Origin: Chloroflexota bacterium
Lineage (GTDB): Bacteria; Chloroflexota; Anaerolineae; B4-G1; DUEL01
Reading direction: 5' to 3'
Length of the DNA stretch: 64,000 nt
NCBI GenBank assembly: GCA_014874475.1
Contig: JADBJJ010000026.1
Coordinates: forward strand, 186,001-250,000
The notes beneath the pieces are model-generated. The model was not told the DNA's origin. It ran no database searches and saw only the letters and a list, made by a program, of their open reading frames with translations. A program made the translations under genes and the position numbers. Shown here one piece after another: positions 23,247 through 31,184 of the stretch; position 1 is the stretch's first letter; each line of letters starts with the position of its first letter.

Positions 23247-24100
23247 CTCCGGCTCTCCAGCAGCCGTCCCTCCCGGACGGCGATCCGCTCCATATATCCC
23301 AGCAGCCATCGCGCGGCGGCCAGGAAGAGGACACACAGGACCGCCAGCACGCCGATCTCCACGGGGACCGATAGAAACCCCAGTGCCGCACCGGATGGGA
23401 AGAGAAGTTGCCGCATCGCGTCCAGCCCCAGTGTCAGTGGGATGATGGAAGCCCCCACTGCCACCCAGAATCCCAGGTTCTTGACTGGGAAGTAGAAACC
23501 GGAGAGGAGGTAGATGGGCTCCTGGGCCAGGTTCGCCAGGTGCCACGCCTCCCGCCCCCACAGCAGGAAGAGAGACGCGCTCATCATCCCCAGCCCGTAG
23601 AGGGCCGCCAGGGTGAGGATGAAGACGGCCACCAGCGCGAGGATGTTTCCCACCGCGTACTGAACACGGAAGATGAGGCTGCCGACCAGGAGGATAGCCC
23701 CTGCGCGGAGGGCCGTTGCGATGATGCCACCCAGGGCCATTCCCAGCAGGATGGCCATCATAGAGTTGGGGGCCATAATGTAGAGGGCCAGGTTGCCGGA
23801 TTCTTTCTCCCAATAGAGTTGGCTGGACATACTCCAGAGGACGTTGAGCCAGAAGGCGGTCATCGCTCCGCCGACGACGACGAAGCCCACATACTCCTCT
23901 GGTGCCCCGATGGCCCGATAGACGAAGACGTAGGCGGAGACGGCCAGGATGGAAAGGAAAACGTCAAAGAAGATCCACGACCGCTCCCGCTGCTGGCCAA
24001 CTACTCGGGGGTAAGCCCGGGCGACCACCGTCTTCAGGAACAGGCGCCAGCCAGTGGCTTTGGGGACGGGCGTGAAAAAGGGGCGGGCCTCACTGCTCAT
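23243..24100 (-). CDS. ABC-2 type permease, first subunit
   Basis: This 285-residue protein has six hydrophobic helices, with RAYPRVVGQQRERSWIFFDV as the amphipathic entry helix and YLLSGFYFPVKNLGFWV as the ABC-2 signature region. It forms a heterodimeric channel with the permease encoded at 22356-23246. ATG 24100 lies inside the end of the ATPase gene (11-base overlap), which indicates translational coupling. Confidence 0.85.
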   Translation of the reverse strand: MSSEARPFFTPVPKATGWRLFLKTVVARAYPRVVGQQRERSWIFFDVFLSILAVSAYVFVYRAIGAPEEYVGFVVVGGAMTAFWLNVLWSMSSQLYWEKESGNLALYIMAPNSMMAILLGMALGGIIATALRAGAILLVGSLIFRVQYAVGNILALVAVFILTLAALYGLGMMSASLFLLWGREAWHLANLAQEPIYLLSGFYFPVKNLGFWVAVGASIIPLTLGLDAMRQLLFPSGAALGFLSVPVEIGVLAVLCVLFLAAARWLLGYMERIAVREGRLLESRR

Positions 24101-25106
24101 CGCGGCCCTCCTCCTCCGCCAGCGGGCGTCCCACCAACTCCACGAACACATCCTCCAGCGTGGGCTCCCGTTTGGTCAGATGGCGGACCTGGACCGCGCG
24201 CTCGGTCAGGACGCCGATGACGCTGGGCAGGGCGGAGTCCTCCGCCAGGACTAATTTCAATAGTGCGCCGCCGCTTGCGTCGGTCAGCACCGCCTTACGG
24301 ACCCCAGGCAGGGCCTCCAGTGCCGCCGCTGTCAGGCCATTGGGGGCGGTAATCTCTATGTCAAAGAGGGCCTCCCGCTGGAGGCGGCGCTTCAGCGCCT
24401 CGGGGGAATCGCAGGCCAGCACCCGCCCCTGGCTGATGATGGCCACCCGGTCGCAGAGTTCGTCGGCCTCTACCATGTAATGGGTGGTCAGGAGGACGGT
24501 GCGGTCGGGGTGGGCATCCAGCCACTCCCGGACGAATCGCCGGACATCCCGCGCGGCGTTCACATCCAGCCCCAGCGTCGGCTCGTCCAGAAAGAGAATC
24601 TCCGGATCGGTGAGGAACCCCCGGACGATGTTCATCTTCTGGCGCAAGCCAGTGGAAAGGTCGGAGGACTTAGTGTGGATACGGTCGGCCAGACCGATGC
24701 GACGCAGCAGATCCTCAATGCGGCGGTTCGCCTCCCGGGAAGGGAGGCCGTAGAACTGGGCGAACATCCAGAGGTTCTCCCGTACCGTGAGCAGGCCGTA
24801 GCCGGAGGCCTCACCGCCGGAGACCATATTGATGCGGGGACGGATTTTCTGGGGTTCCCGCACCACGTCATACCCGGCCACCCGCGCCCAACCGGTGGTG
24901 GGGGCCAGCAGGGTGGTCAGAATCTTGATGAGCGTCGTCTTTCCGGCGCCGTTGGGGCCCAAAAGGCCAAAGAGTTCGCCCCGGGGAATCTGCAGGTTCA
25001 CATCCTGCAGGGCGATAATCTCTTTGCGGATGCGCCGCTCCCGCCGGTTGCGAATGGTGTAGATACGCCCTAAGTTGTGGGTCTCAATCGCTAGGTCTAT
25101 GGACAT
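24090..25106 (-). CDS. ABC-2 type exporter ATPase
   Basis: This 338-residue ATPase is of the DrrA/NodI/CcmA group. It shows Walker A LGPNGAGKTTL at about residues 49-59, a Q-loop region in VSGGEASGYGLL, signature LSTGLRQKM, Walker B ILFLDEPTLGLD and H-loop TTHYMVEADEL. The signature is LSTG rather than LSGG, a variant seen in this subfamily. The C-terminal about 100 residues form the regulatory extension of drug exporters. I start at ATG 25106, five bases after GAGGAG; a TTG at 25118 is less likely. Confidence 0.9.
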   Translation of the reverse strand: MSIDLAIETHNLGRIYTIRNRRERRIRKEIIALQDVNLQIPRGELFGLLGPNGAGKTTLIKILTTLLAPTTGWARVAGYDVVREPQKIRPRINMVSGGEASGYGLLTVRENLWMFAQFYGLPSREANRRIEDLLRRIGLADRIHTKSSDLSTGLRQKMNIVRGFLTDPEILFLDEPTLGLDVNAARDVRRFVREWLDAHPDRTVLLTTHYMVEADELCDRVAIISQGRVLACDSPEALKRRLQREALFDIEITAPNGLTAAALEALPGVRKAVLTDASGGALLKLVLAEDSALPSVIGVLTERAVQVRHLTKREPTLEDVFVELVGRPLAEEEGRDEQ

Positions 25107-25647
25107 CGGACTCCTCAAACGGACTACCGGTCCGCCAGCATCAACCAGCAGCGAATCGGAGTCCTATTGTACCTCTTTCCAGGGATTCGCGCCAGTTGCC
25201 CTATCCGGGAGGCGTGTCATGATTTGCTCGGCTTTCTTCGCCCGGCGGTATTGCAATTTTCTGGCTCACCAGGTCCCTGCCCAGGACCAGGAGGGAAGTT
25301 CAATGGGGAGACTACAATGAAGGTCAGGGAGGGAGGCAATGGGCAGACCATTCAGGCGCAAGGGGGGGCTTGCAGTGGAATCTGTACAGGTTTCAGGCCC
25401 AGACATAGGGGTTCCACGAGCGGGGCCTGCAGGAATCCGCTCGCGCATGCAGGGTAAGCGGGGGTCTCCCGAAATAGTCGGGCTTCCTTGCCCGGCGGTG
25501 AACACTCCGGCCGGGTGGCTTGTCTTATCCTCCCGGAGCCTCACAAGTCTGGAAAAAGCGACGGCCGCGCCTCCGCAGACCCGTTGGAGAAATTGCCGCC
25601 GCTCCCTTCTATGTCGTCGTTGGCCGTCGGCTGCCTTTGCTCCCCAT
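25107..25647. other. Non-coding stretch upstream of the exporter operon
   Basis: About 540 bases with no believable gene. Two short near-copies of CGGGCTTCCTTGCCCGGCGG lie at about 25228-25252 and 25477-25500, with a third relative near 9460. Open frames here lack ribosome sites and have unnatural composition. On the minus strand this region lies downstream of the 6S-like RNA. Confidence 0.4.
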
Positions 25648-25826
25648 AAAAAGACCCCGCCGTGCCGTGTGCCGCAAAGTTTTGAACCCGCTTTCGCAGG
25701 TGGGAACCTACCCAGCAGGTCTGCCTTGCCCGCAGGGCTACCGCATTCCTGTCCGCGAGATCGGTTCCCGTTGTATAGGTGTTGGCTCAAAACCCCAGTT
25801 CGGCGATCACCAGCACAGCAGGGTTA
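25648..25826 (-). ncRNA. ssrS: Probable 6S RNA
   Basis: A promoter on the minus strand (TATAAT at 25837-25832, TTTGCG at 25860-25855, 17-base spacer) would start an RNA of about 179 bases. Its 5' bases CCCTGCTGTGCTG pair with the 3' bases CGGCACGGCGGGG, closing the whole molecule, and the 3' arm runs straight into TCTTTTT. Internal words such as TTTTGAGCCAACACC in the 5' half and GCGGGTTCAAAACTT in the 3' half lie on opposite sides of a central region, as in bacterial 6S RNAs. 6S RNA binds the housekeeping RNA polymerase in stationary phase. No covariance search was possible. Confidence 0.7.
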
Positions 25827-25831
25827 CCCAT

Positions 25832-25860
25832 ATTATACCATCTTTTGTCCAGAGCGCAAA
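25832..25860 (-). promoter_or_regulatory. Promoter of the 6S-like RNA
   Basis: TATAAT read on the minus strand (25837-25832) with TTTGCG 17 bases upstream (25860-25855). No ribosome site or open frame follows, which fits an RNA gene. Confidence 0.6.
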
Positions 25861-25978
25861 TCGCCCATCTCCCCACTATCACCTTCGCCCCCTGCTCCCT
25901 TACTCCGCGACTTGCGCTATTGGCAGAAATGAGGCATAAATAAGGAGCGTGCTATTTCGCCCGGTTCGGGATGGTGAA

Positions 25979-27217
25979 ATGAGCAGTCAGGGTAAAATAA
26001 TCATCGGCGATAGTCGCAACATGGCCGAGGTGGCCGACGCCAGCATCGGCCTGGTGGTCACCTCGCCGCCGTATTGGCATCTGAAGGACTATGGCGTGCC
26101 GGGCCAGATCGGCTATGGGCAGACGCTCCATGAGTATCTGCTGGACCTCGGTCGGGTCTGGCGAGAGTGCTGGCGGGTCCTGATGCCGGGCCGACGGCTC
26201 TGTATCAACATCGGTGACCAGTTTGCCCGCGCGGTGATCTATGGCCGGTACAAAGTTATCCCCCTCCATGCCGAAATCATCGCCCAGTGCGAAACCATCG
26301 GTTTTGACTATATGGGCGCCGTCATCTGGCAGAAGAAGACGACGATGCGGACCACGGGCGGCGCGGTGGTCATGGGCTCATTCCCTTATCCGCCCAACGG
26401 CATTGTGGAACTGGACTACGAGTTCATTCTCATCTTCAAAAAGCCGGGCGGATCGGGACGAATCCCGCCTCATCTGAAAGAGAAGGCCCGGTTAAGTCGG
26501 GACGAGTGGAAGGAGTACTTCTCCGGTCACTGGACCTTCGGCGGGGAGCGACAGATTGCCCATGAGGCAATGTTCCCAGAGGAACTCCCCCGTCGCTTGA
26601 TTCGGATGTTCTCTTTTCCTGGAGAAACGGTTCTGGACCCTTTCCTGGGTAGCGGAACGACCGTTAAGGTCGCTCTGGAACTGGAACGCAACGGGATAGG
26701 CTACGAGATTCAGCCTGCCTTTCTCCCCGTAATCCGGCAAAAAATGGGCTTGCTCCTCTCAATGATTCATATAACTCAACGGGACCAGGCTCTCCCGCCA
26801 GTGGCCCCTCCCCAGGGATATACCCCCAGGGTGAAGGATGCCCGTCCCATGGTGAACCCTGATCAGTTGAGGTTGGGGACAGAATCTGTCCACCGGGTGA
26901 TGGCCGTTCGGGACGACCTCGCTCTGCAAATGGATAACGGCCTGGTGGTATCCTTGCTGGGAGTCTGTATCCCTGCGGACCACCAGGAGCGAGTAAAAGA
27001 GTACCTGCACCGGTATATCCTGGGGAAAAGGGTGCTTCTGCGCTTTGATCGCCCCCCTGAGGCTTCTGGTGCTCCTGTCCCCGCGTATCTCTACCTCACC
27101 AACAAACTGTTTGTCAACCGCAAGATGATAGAAATGGGCCTGGCCGATGCCGACCGTGCGGTCTGGCACCGGTATCGGGACAAATTCCTGGAAGCAGAGG
27201 CCCGCCGCAATGGCTAA
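25979..27217 (+). CDS. DNA methyltransferase (probably N4-cytosine) with SNase-like C-terminal domain
   Basis: This 412-residue protein has the beta-class motif order. Motif IV, TSPPYW, is at residues 28-33, and the SAM-binding motif DPFLGSGTT is at 220-228. The TSPPYW form is typical of N4-cytosine enzymes. Residues about 305-410 match the staphylococcal-nuclease/OB-fold pattern (VVSLLGVCIPAD, GKRVLLRF, PAYLYLTNKLFVNRKMIEMG). The nuclease arginines equivalent to Arg35 and Arg87 are not conserved, so that domain is probably a DNA-binding relic. It overlaps the next frame, a truncated MjaI-like restriction enzyme, by 8 bases. I use ATG 25979; a GTG at 25949 is possible. Confidence 0.85.
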   Translation: MSSQGKIIIGDSRNMAEVADASIGLVVTSPPYWHLKDYGVPGQIGYGQTLHEYLLDLGRVWRECWRVLMPGRRLCINIGDQFARAVIYGRYKVIPLHAEIIAQCETIGFDYMGAVIWQKKTTMRTTGGAVVMGSFPYPPNGIVELDYEFILIFKKPGGSGRIPPHLKEKARLSRDEWKEYFSGHWTFGGERQIAHEAMFPEELPRRLIRMFSFPGETVLDPFLGSGTTVKVALELERNGIGYEIQPAFLPVIRQKMGLLLSMIHITQRDQALPPVAPPQGYTPRVKDARPMVNPDQLRLGTESVHRVMAVRDDLALQMDNGLVVSLLGVCIPADHQERVKEYLHRYILGKRVLLRFDRPPEASGAPVPAYLYLTNKLFVNRKMIEMGLADADRAVWHRYRDKFLEAEARRNG

Positions 27218-27365
27218 AGAGTGGGTTCTGAATATCGCCTTCAACCGCTGGCAGTTGAATCGCCCCCGCTATGTTGGGCGAGTGGCAGAAGCCATCCGGG
27301 CTTGCGCCCCGAAGTCGCTGGACGAATGGGAGCGTTACTATGACCAAACTGCGCCTCACCCGTGA
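27210..27365 (+). pseudogene. Truncated restriction endonuclease, MjaI-like N-terminus
   Basis: A 51-residue frame starts inside the methyltransferase stop region (8-base overlap) and reads KEWVLNIAFNRWQLNRP, then VGRVAEAIRACAPKSLDEW and ERYYDQ. This resembles the N-terminus of MjaI-family restriction endonucleases (CTAG cutters), which follow an N4-cytosine methyltransferase. Full-length members have about 200 residues, so the catalytic part is missing; the frame is cut where the M20 peptidase gene begins at 27340. The family match is from memory of the pattern and needs a profile search. Confidence 0.6.
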
Positions 27366-28530
27366 CGAGCGGGCCCAACTGGTAGCCTTTCTGCAGGATT
27401 TGGTACGCATCCCCAGTCCCTCCACCCAGGAGGAGCCGCTGGCGAAGCGAGTGCTTCAGGAGATGGAACGGCTGGGCCTGCGGGATATCCGCACTGACCG
27501 CATTGGCAACGTCATCGGCTGGGTGGGCCGGGAGGATGGCCCCATTCTGATGCTCAACGGCCACATGGACACGGTGACCGTCAGCAATCCCGCTGCCTGG
27601 CGCCACGAGCCCTTCGGCGCAGTGGTGGAAGGCCGACGGCTTTATGGCCTGGGCGCCTGCGACATGAAGGGCGGATTGGCGGCTATGCTCTACGGTGCCT
27701 ATCTCCTGCGCCGCACTGGCCTCCCCGCGCGGGGACGGGTCGTCGTCGCTTGCGTTGTCCAGGAGGAGCCCTGTGAAGGGCTGGCCAGCCGGGTGCTCAT
27801 AGAGGAAGAAGGGGTCCGGCCCGACTGGGTGCTCATCGCTGAGCCGACGGATATGGCGGTCACCCGGGGCCAGCGCGGGCGGATGGAACTGGAGGTCACC
27901 GTCCACGGTCGGGCCGCCCATGCCTCCCGCCCCGCCCTGGGAGAGAACGCCATCTACGCCGCAGCGCGCCTGGTCTTCGGTCTGGAACTTCTGGCCGGGC
28001 AACTGGGAGATGACCCGTTCCTGGGTCCGGGCACCCTGGCTGTCACCGAAATCCGGAGCCACGCCAGCAGCCGCAACGCCATCCCCGACCGTTGCGACCT
28101 GGTCGTGGACCGCCGCTTGACTCTGGGGGAGACGGAGGCGATGGCGTTGGCGGAAATCCATCGGGTAATGGCCCGGGAGGCTGTCCGCGCCGACATTCGG
28201 GTGGCGGAGTTCTCCGCCACCAGTTATACCGGTTACCCCGGGTACATCCGCAAAGTCTACCCCTCCTGGGTCATTGACGAAACCCATCCTCTGGTGACGG
28301 CGCTGGTCCGGGCGGCGCGCTCCCGCCTGAGACACCGCCCTCCCATTGGCCACTGGGCCTTCTCCACCGAGGGTGCCTACACGGCGGGCATCGCCGGTAT
28401 CCCCACCGTCGGCTTCGGCCCCGGCGACCCCGACCGGGCCCACACCGTAGACGAGTGGGTGGATATAGACGACGTCTGCACGGCGGCAGAGGTCTATGCC
28501 CAACTGGCCGTGGAACTGATGGGAGGGTAG
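27340..28530 (+). CDS. M20-family metallopeptidase, YgeY/ArgE-like
   Basis: This 396-residue zinc hydrolase has the M20 metal ligands in order: NGHMDTV, then GACDMKGG, QEEPCEG, AEPTD, and the late GPGDPDRAHTVDEW histidine. The dimerisation domain lies between (GRAAHASRPALGENAIYAA). The order and the GHWAFSTEGAYTA region are closest to YgeY, a hydrolase linked with selenium metabolism, but ArgE/DapE-type deacylation is equally possible. ATG 27340 lies within the tail of the truncated restriction gene, and no good ribosome site is seen. psuG follows after one base, suggesting an operon. Confidence 0.85.
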   Translation: MTKLRLTRDERAQLVAFLQDLVRIPSPSTQEEPLAKRVLQEMERLGLRDIRTDRIGNVIGWVGREDGPILMLNGHMDTVTVSNPAAWRHEPFGAVVEGRRLYGLGACDMKGGLAAMLYGAYLLRRTGLPARGRVVVACVVQEEPCEGLASRVLIEEEGVRPDWVLIAEPTDMAVTRGQRGRMELEVTVHGRAAHASRPALGENAIYAAARLVFGLELLAGQLGDDPFLGPGTLAVTEIRSHASSRNAIPDRCDLVVDRRLTLGETEAMALAEIHRVMAREAVRADIRVAEFSATSYTGYPGYIRKVYPSWVIDETHPLVTALVRAARSRLRHRPPIGHWAFSTEGAYTAGIAGIPTVGFGPGDPDRAHTVDEWVDIDDVCTAAEVYAQLAVELMGG

Positions 28531-28531
28531 G

Positions 28532-29443
28532 ATGCCAGACATCCTGTTGGCCCCTGATGTCGCTCAGGCGCTCCGGGACGGCCACCCGGTCGTGGCCCTG
28601 GAATCCGCCCTCATCACTCACGGCCTCCCCCGGCCTCTCAATATGGACGTCGCGCGGGAGATGGAGGAGATGGTCCGGCAGGAAGGAGCCGTCCCCGCCA
28701 CGATCGCGGTGCTGGAAGGCCAGCCCTGCATTGGGCTGGAGCCGGAGCAGATGGAGCGTCTGGCCGCCGAACCGTCGCCGGTCAAAATTAGCCTCCGGGA
28801 CCTGCCCGCCGTTGTGGCCCGGAGAGCCACCGGCGGGACCACCGTCGCCGCGACAATGCATCTGGCCCACCGGGCCGGCCTGCGGGTCTTCGCCACCGGC
28901 GGCATCGGCGGAGTCCACCGGGGCCACCCCGAGGACATCTCTGCCGACCTGCCTGCCCTGGCGTCCATCCCCATAGTCGTTGTCTGCGCGGGGGCGAAGG
29001 CCATCCTGGACCTCCCCCGCACGCTGGAGATGTTGGAGACGCTGGGAGTGCCGGTGGTGGGCTATGGGACCGATACCTTCCCCGCCTTCACCAGTCCCAC
29101 CTCTGGCCTGCTGCTTTCTCTGCGCGCCGACTCGCCCGAAGAAGTCGCCGCGATGGCCCGAGCGCGAGACGACCTGGGCCTGCGCACCGCGATTTTGGTG
29201 ACCGTCCCCGTCCCCGAGGAAGACGGCATTCCCTGGGAGGAAGCACAGTCGGAGATAGAGACGATCGTGGCCCAGGCTGAGCGGGAGGGTATTCACGGGC
29301 CTGCCCTCACCCCCTATCTGCTGGCCCGTCTGGCCCAACAGACCGACGGCCGCTCCCTGCGGGCCAACCGGGCCCTGCTGCTCCAGAATGCCCGCGTCGC
29401 TGCTCGCATCACCCGCGCGGTCTCGAATTCTACCCAATTTTGA
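28532..29443 (+). CDS. psuG: Pseudouridine-5'-phosphate glycosidase
   Basis: This 303-residue enzyme splits pseudouridine 5'-phosphate into uracil and ribose 5-phosphate in pseudouridine salvage. The catalytic set known from E. coli (Glu31, Lys93, Lys166) is present as Glu24 in ESALITHGLP, Lys85 in VKISLRDLP and Lys156 in CAGAKAILD. ATGGIGGVHRG is the phosphate-binding segment. No pseudouridine kinase gene is adjacent, although the PfkB protein at 34378 is the same fold. It starts one base after the M20 peptidase stop. Confidence 0.95.
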   Translation: MPDILLAPDVAQALRDGHPVVALESALITHGLPRPLNMDVAREMEEMVRQEGAVPATIAVLEGQPCIGLEPEQMERLAAEPSPVKISLRDLPAVVARRATGGTTVAATMHLAHRAGLRVFATGGIGGVHRGHPEDISADLPALASIPIVVVCAGAKAILDLPRTLEMLETLGVPVVGYGTDTFPAFTSPTSGLLLSLRADSPEEVAAMARARDDLGLRTAILVTVPVPEEDGIPWEEAQSEIETIVAQAEREGIHGPALTPYLLARLAQQTDGRSLRANRALLLQNARVAARITRAVSNSTQF

Positions 29444-29464
29444 TTTTTATTTTCTGGAGGCGTG

Positions 29465-31105
29465 ATGACCACCGAAGCCCAATTCTACCGCATGGCCGAA
29501 GAATGGCTCTATCGGATGGCCGAACGGGAACCGGTCATGGCGACCCAGATCGGCATCCATCAATCCGACCACCGGCTGGGCGACCGGACCCTGGCGGCAC
29601 TGGAGGAGGAACAACAAGAAGTCCGGGCTGCGCTGGCCCAACTGCGGGCGATGGACCTCTCTGACTTTCGCTCCGATGCCCGCATTGACCACATCCTCTT
29701 CACCCACATCCTAGACTCCTTTATCCGCTCCTACGAGAAGTTCCAGGGCCACCTCCGGCATCCGGGCGGCTATCTGGAAGAGCCCCTGGGCGGCATCTTC
29801 CTGCTCATCGTCCGGGATTTCGCCCCACTGCCGGAGCGACTGCGGTCGGCCCTGGGGCGGGTCCGGGAGACCCCGCGCGTCCTCCGGGAGGGGATGGCCA
29901 ACATCATCCCGGAGCGAGTGCCTCGGGTATGGGCGGAGATTGCCCTGGAGCAGGCCCGCCAGGCCCCGGGCCTCTTCGTCGCTCTGCTGCCCGCCATCGC
30001 CGCCGAGGCTGCCCCCGACCTCCAGACCGATCTGACCCAGGCCGGACAGGCCGCCGCGCAGGCCGTCCAGGAGTACGCCGCCTTTATAGAACAGGATGTC
30101 CTCCCCCGCGCGGCCGGCGATTTCGCCGCTGGCCGATCCCTCTTTGACGAGATGCTGCGGGAGGAGCATATGGTGGATTACGATGCCGACCAGTTGCTCC
30201 AGGTCGGCTGGGAGCAGTTCCACCTCACCCGCCGCCAGATGGAAGAGGTGGCCCGGCAGATAGACCCCCATCGCTCCGTCCGGGACATCCTAGAAGAAGC
30301 CAAGAACGACCATCCCACCGCGGAGGGCCTTCTGGATGCCTATCGGGAAGCGATGACCTCCGTCCGCCAGTACGTGATAGACCATGAAATCGCCACTATT
30401 CCGGAGGGAGAACTCCTGGAGATTGTGGAGACCCCTCCCTACCTGCGGCCGGTCATCCCCTACGCCGCCTATATGCCGCCGGGCATCCTGGAGGAGCGGC
30501 AGGAGGGCATCTTCCTGGTCACTCCGGTGGATCCCAACGCCCCGCCGGAAGTGCAGGAACAGACGCTGAGAGGGCATAACTGGGCCAAAATGCCGGTGAC
30601 AGCGCTCCACGAGGCGTACCCGGGTCATCACCTCCAACTGGTCTGGGCCAACCGCCAGGAGAGTATCCCCCGGCGGCTGGGCTCCTTCCTGGCGACGCTC
30701 TTCATTGAAGGCTGGGCCTTCTACTGTGAGGAGTTGATGGAACAACTGGGCTATATCGCCGAGCCGATCCAGCGCCTGGGCCGCCTCGCCGACCAGTTAT
30801 GGCGGGCCGCGCGGATTATCCTGGACGTCTCCCTCCACACCCGGGGGATGTCGGTGGACGAGGCAGTGGACTTTCTGGTGCGGGAATGCCAGTTGGAACC
30901 GGCCAACGCGCTGGCGGAGGTCCGCCGGTACACTACCAGCCCCACTCAGCCCCAGTCCTACCTGATGGGCAAACTGGCCATCCTGGAGTTGGTGGCAGAC
31001 TACCGGCGGGCTTACCCGGAGGCCTCCCTGCGCCAGATTCACGACGCCATTCTGGGATGTGGTAGCCTCCCGCCCCGCCTGATGCGCCAGCGCCTGCTGG
31101 GATAA
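29465..31105 (+). CDS. DUF885 putative metallopeptidase
   Basis: This 546-residue, mostly helical protein has the DUF885 zinc motif HEAYPGHHLQ at about residue 380, a variant of HExxH, with the third ligand expected in FIEGWAFYCEEL. Proteins of this family are thought to be membrane-associated or cytosolic oligopeptidases; no signal peptide is present here. The ATG at 29465 has GGAGG four bases upstream; a GTG at 29462 is the alternative. It follows psuG by 21 bases and may be cotranscribed. Confidence 0.85.
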   Translation: MTTEAQFYRMAEEWLYRMAEREPVMATQIGIHQSDHRLGDRTLAALEEEQQEVRAALAQLRAMDLSDFRSDARIDHILFTHILDSFIRSYEKFQGHLRHPGGYLEEPLGGIFLLIVRDFAPLPERLRSALGRVRETPRVLREGMANIIPERVPRVWAEIALEQARQAPGLFVALLPAIAAEAAPDLQTDLTQAGQAAAQAVQEYAAFIEQDVLPRAAGDFAAGRSLFDEMLREEHMVDYDADQLLQVGWEQFHLTRRQMEEVARQIDPHRSVRDILEEAKNDHPTAEGLLDAYREAMTSVRQYVIDHEIATIPEGELLEIVETPPYLRPVIPYAAYMPPGILEERQEGIFLVTPVDPNAPPEVQEQTLRGHNWAKMPVTALHEAYPGHHLQLVWANRQESIPRRLGSFLATLFIEGWAFYCEELMEQLGYIAEPIQRLGRLADQLWRAARIILDVSLHTRGMSVDEAVDFLVRECQLEPANALAEVRRYTTSPTQPQSYLMGKLAILELVADYRRAYPEASLRQIHDAILGCGSLPPRLMRQRLLG

Positions 31106-31178
31106 GTGGACCACGGAAGAACACGGATGGGACGGGCTTTGTCCGTGTTCATCCGTGTTCATCTGTGTGCCATTCAGG
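31106..31178. repeat. Dispersed CACGGATGAACACGG-type hairpin
   Basis: Words such as GGACCACGGAAGAACACGG and CCGTGTTCATCCGTGTTCAT are mutually complementary and can form an imperfect hairpin between the DUF885 and glycosyltransferase genes. Very similar words are common in spacers of environmental bacterial genomes. They make the frame look open upstream of 31185, so an earlier GTG at 31155 should not be taken as a start. Confidence 0.6.
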
Positions 31179-31184
31179 ATGCGG

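Noticed and set aside
25266-25939. Several open frames of 140-200 codons between the ABC exporter and the methyltransferase
   Set aside because: They overlap each other on both strands, have no ribosome sites, unnatural amino acid composition, and coincide with the 6S-like RNA.
31155-31184. GTG start at 31155 for the GT39-like gene
   Set aside because: The upstream codons come from a dispersed hairpin repeat (GTGTTCATCCGTGTTCATC) and not from a protein N-terminus.
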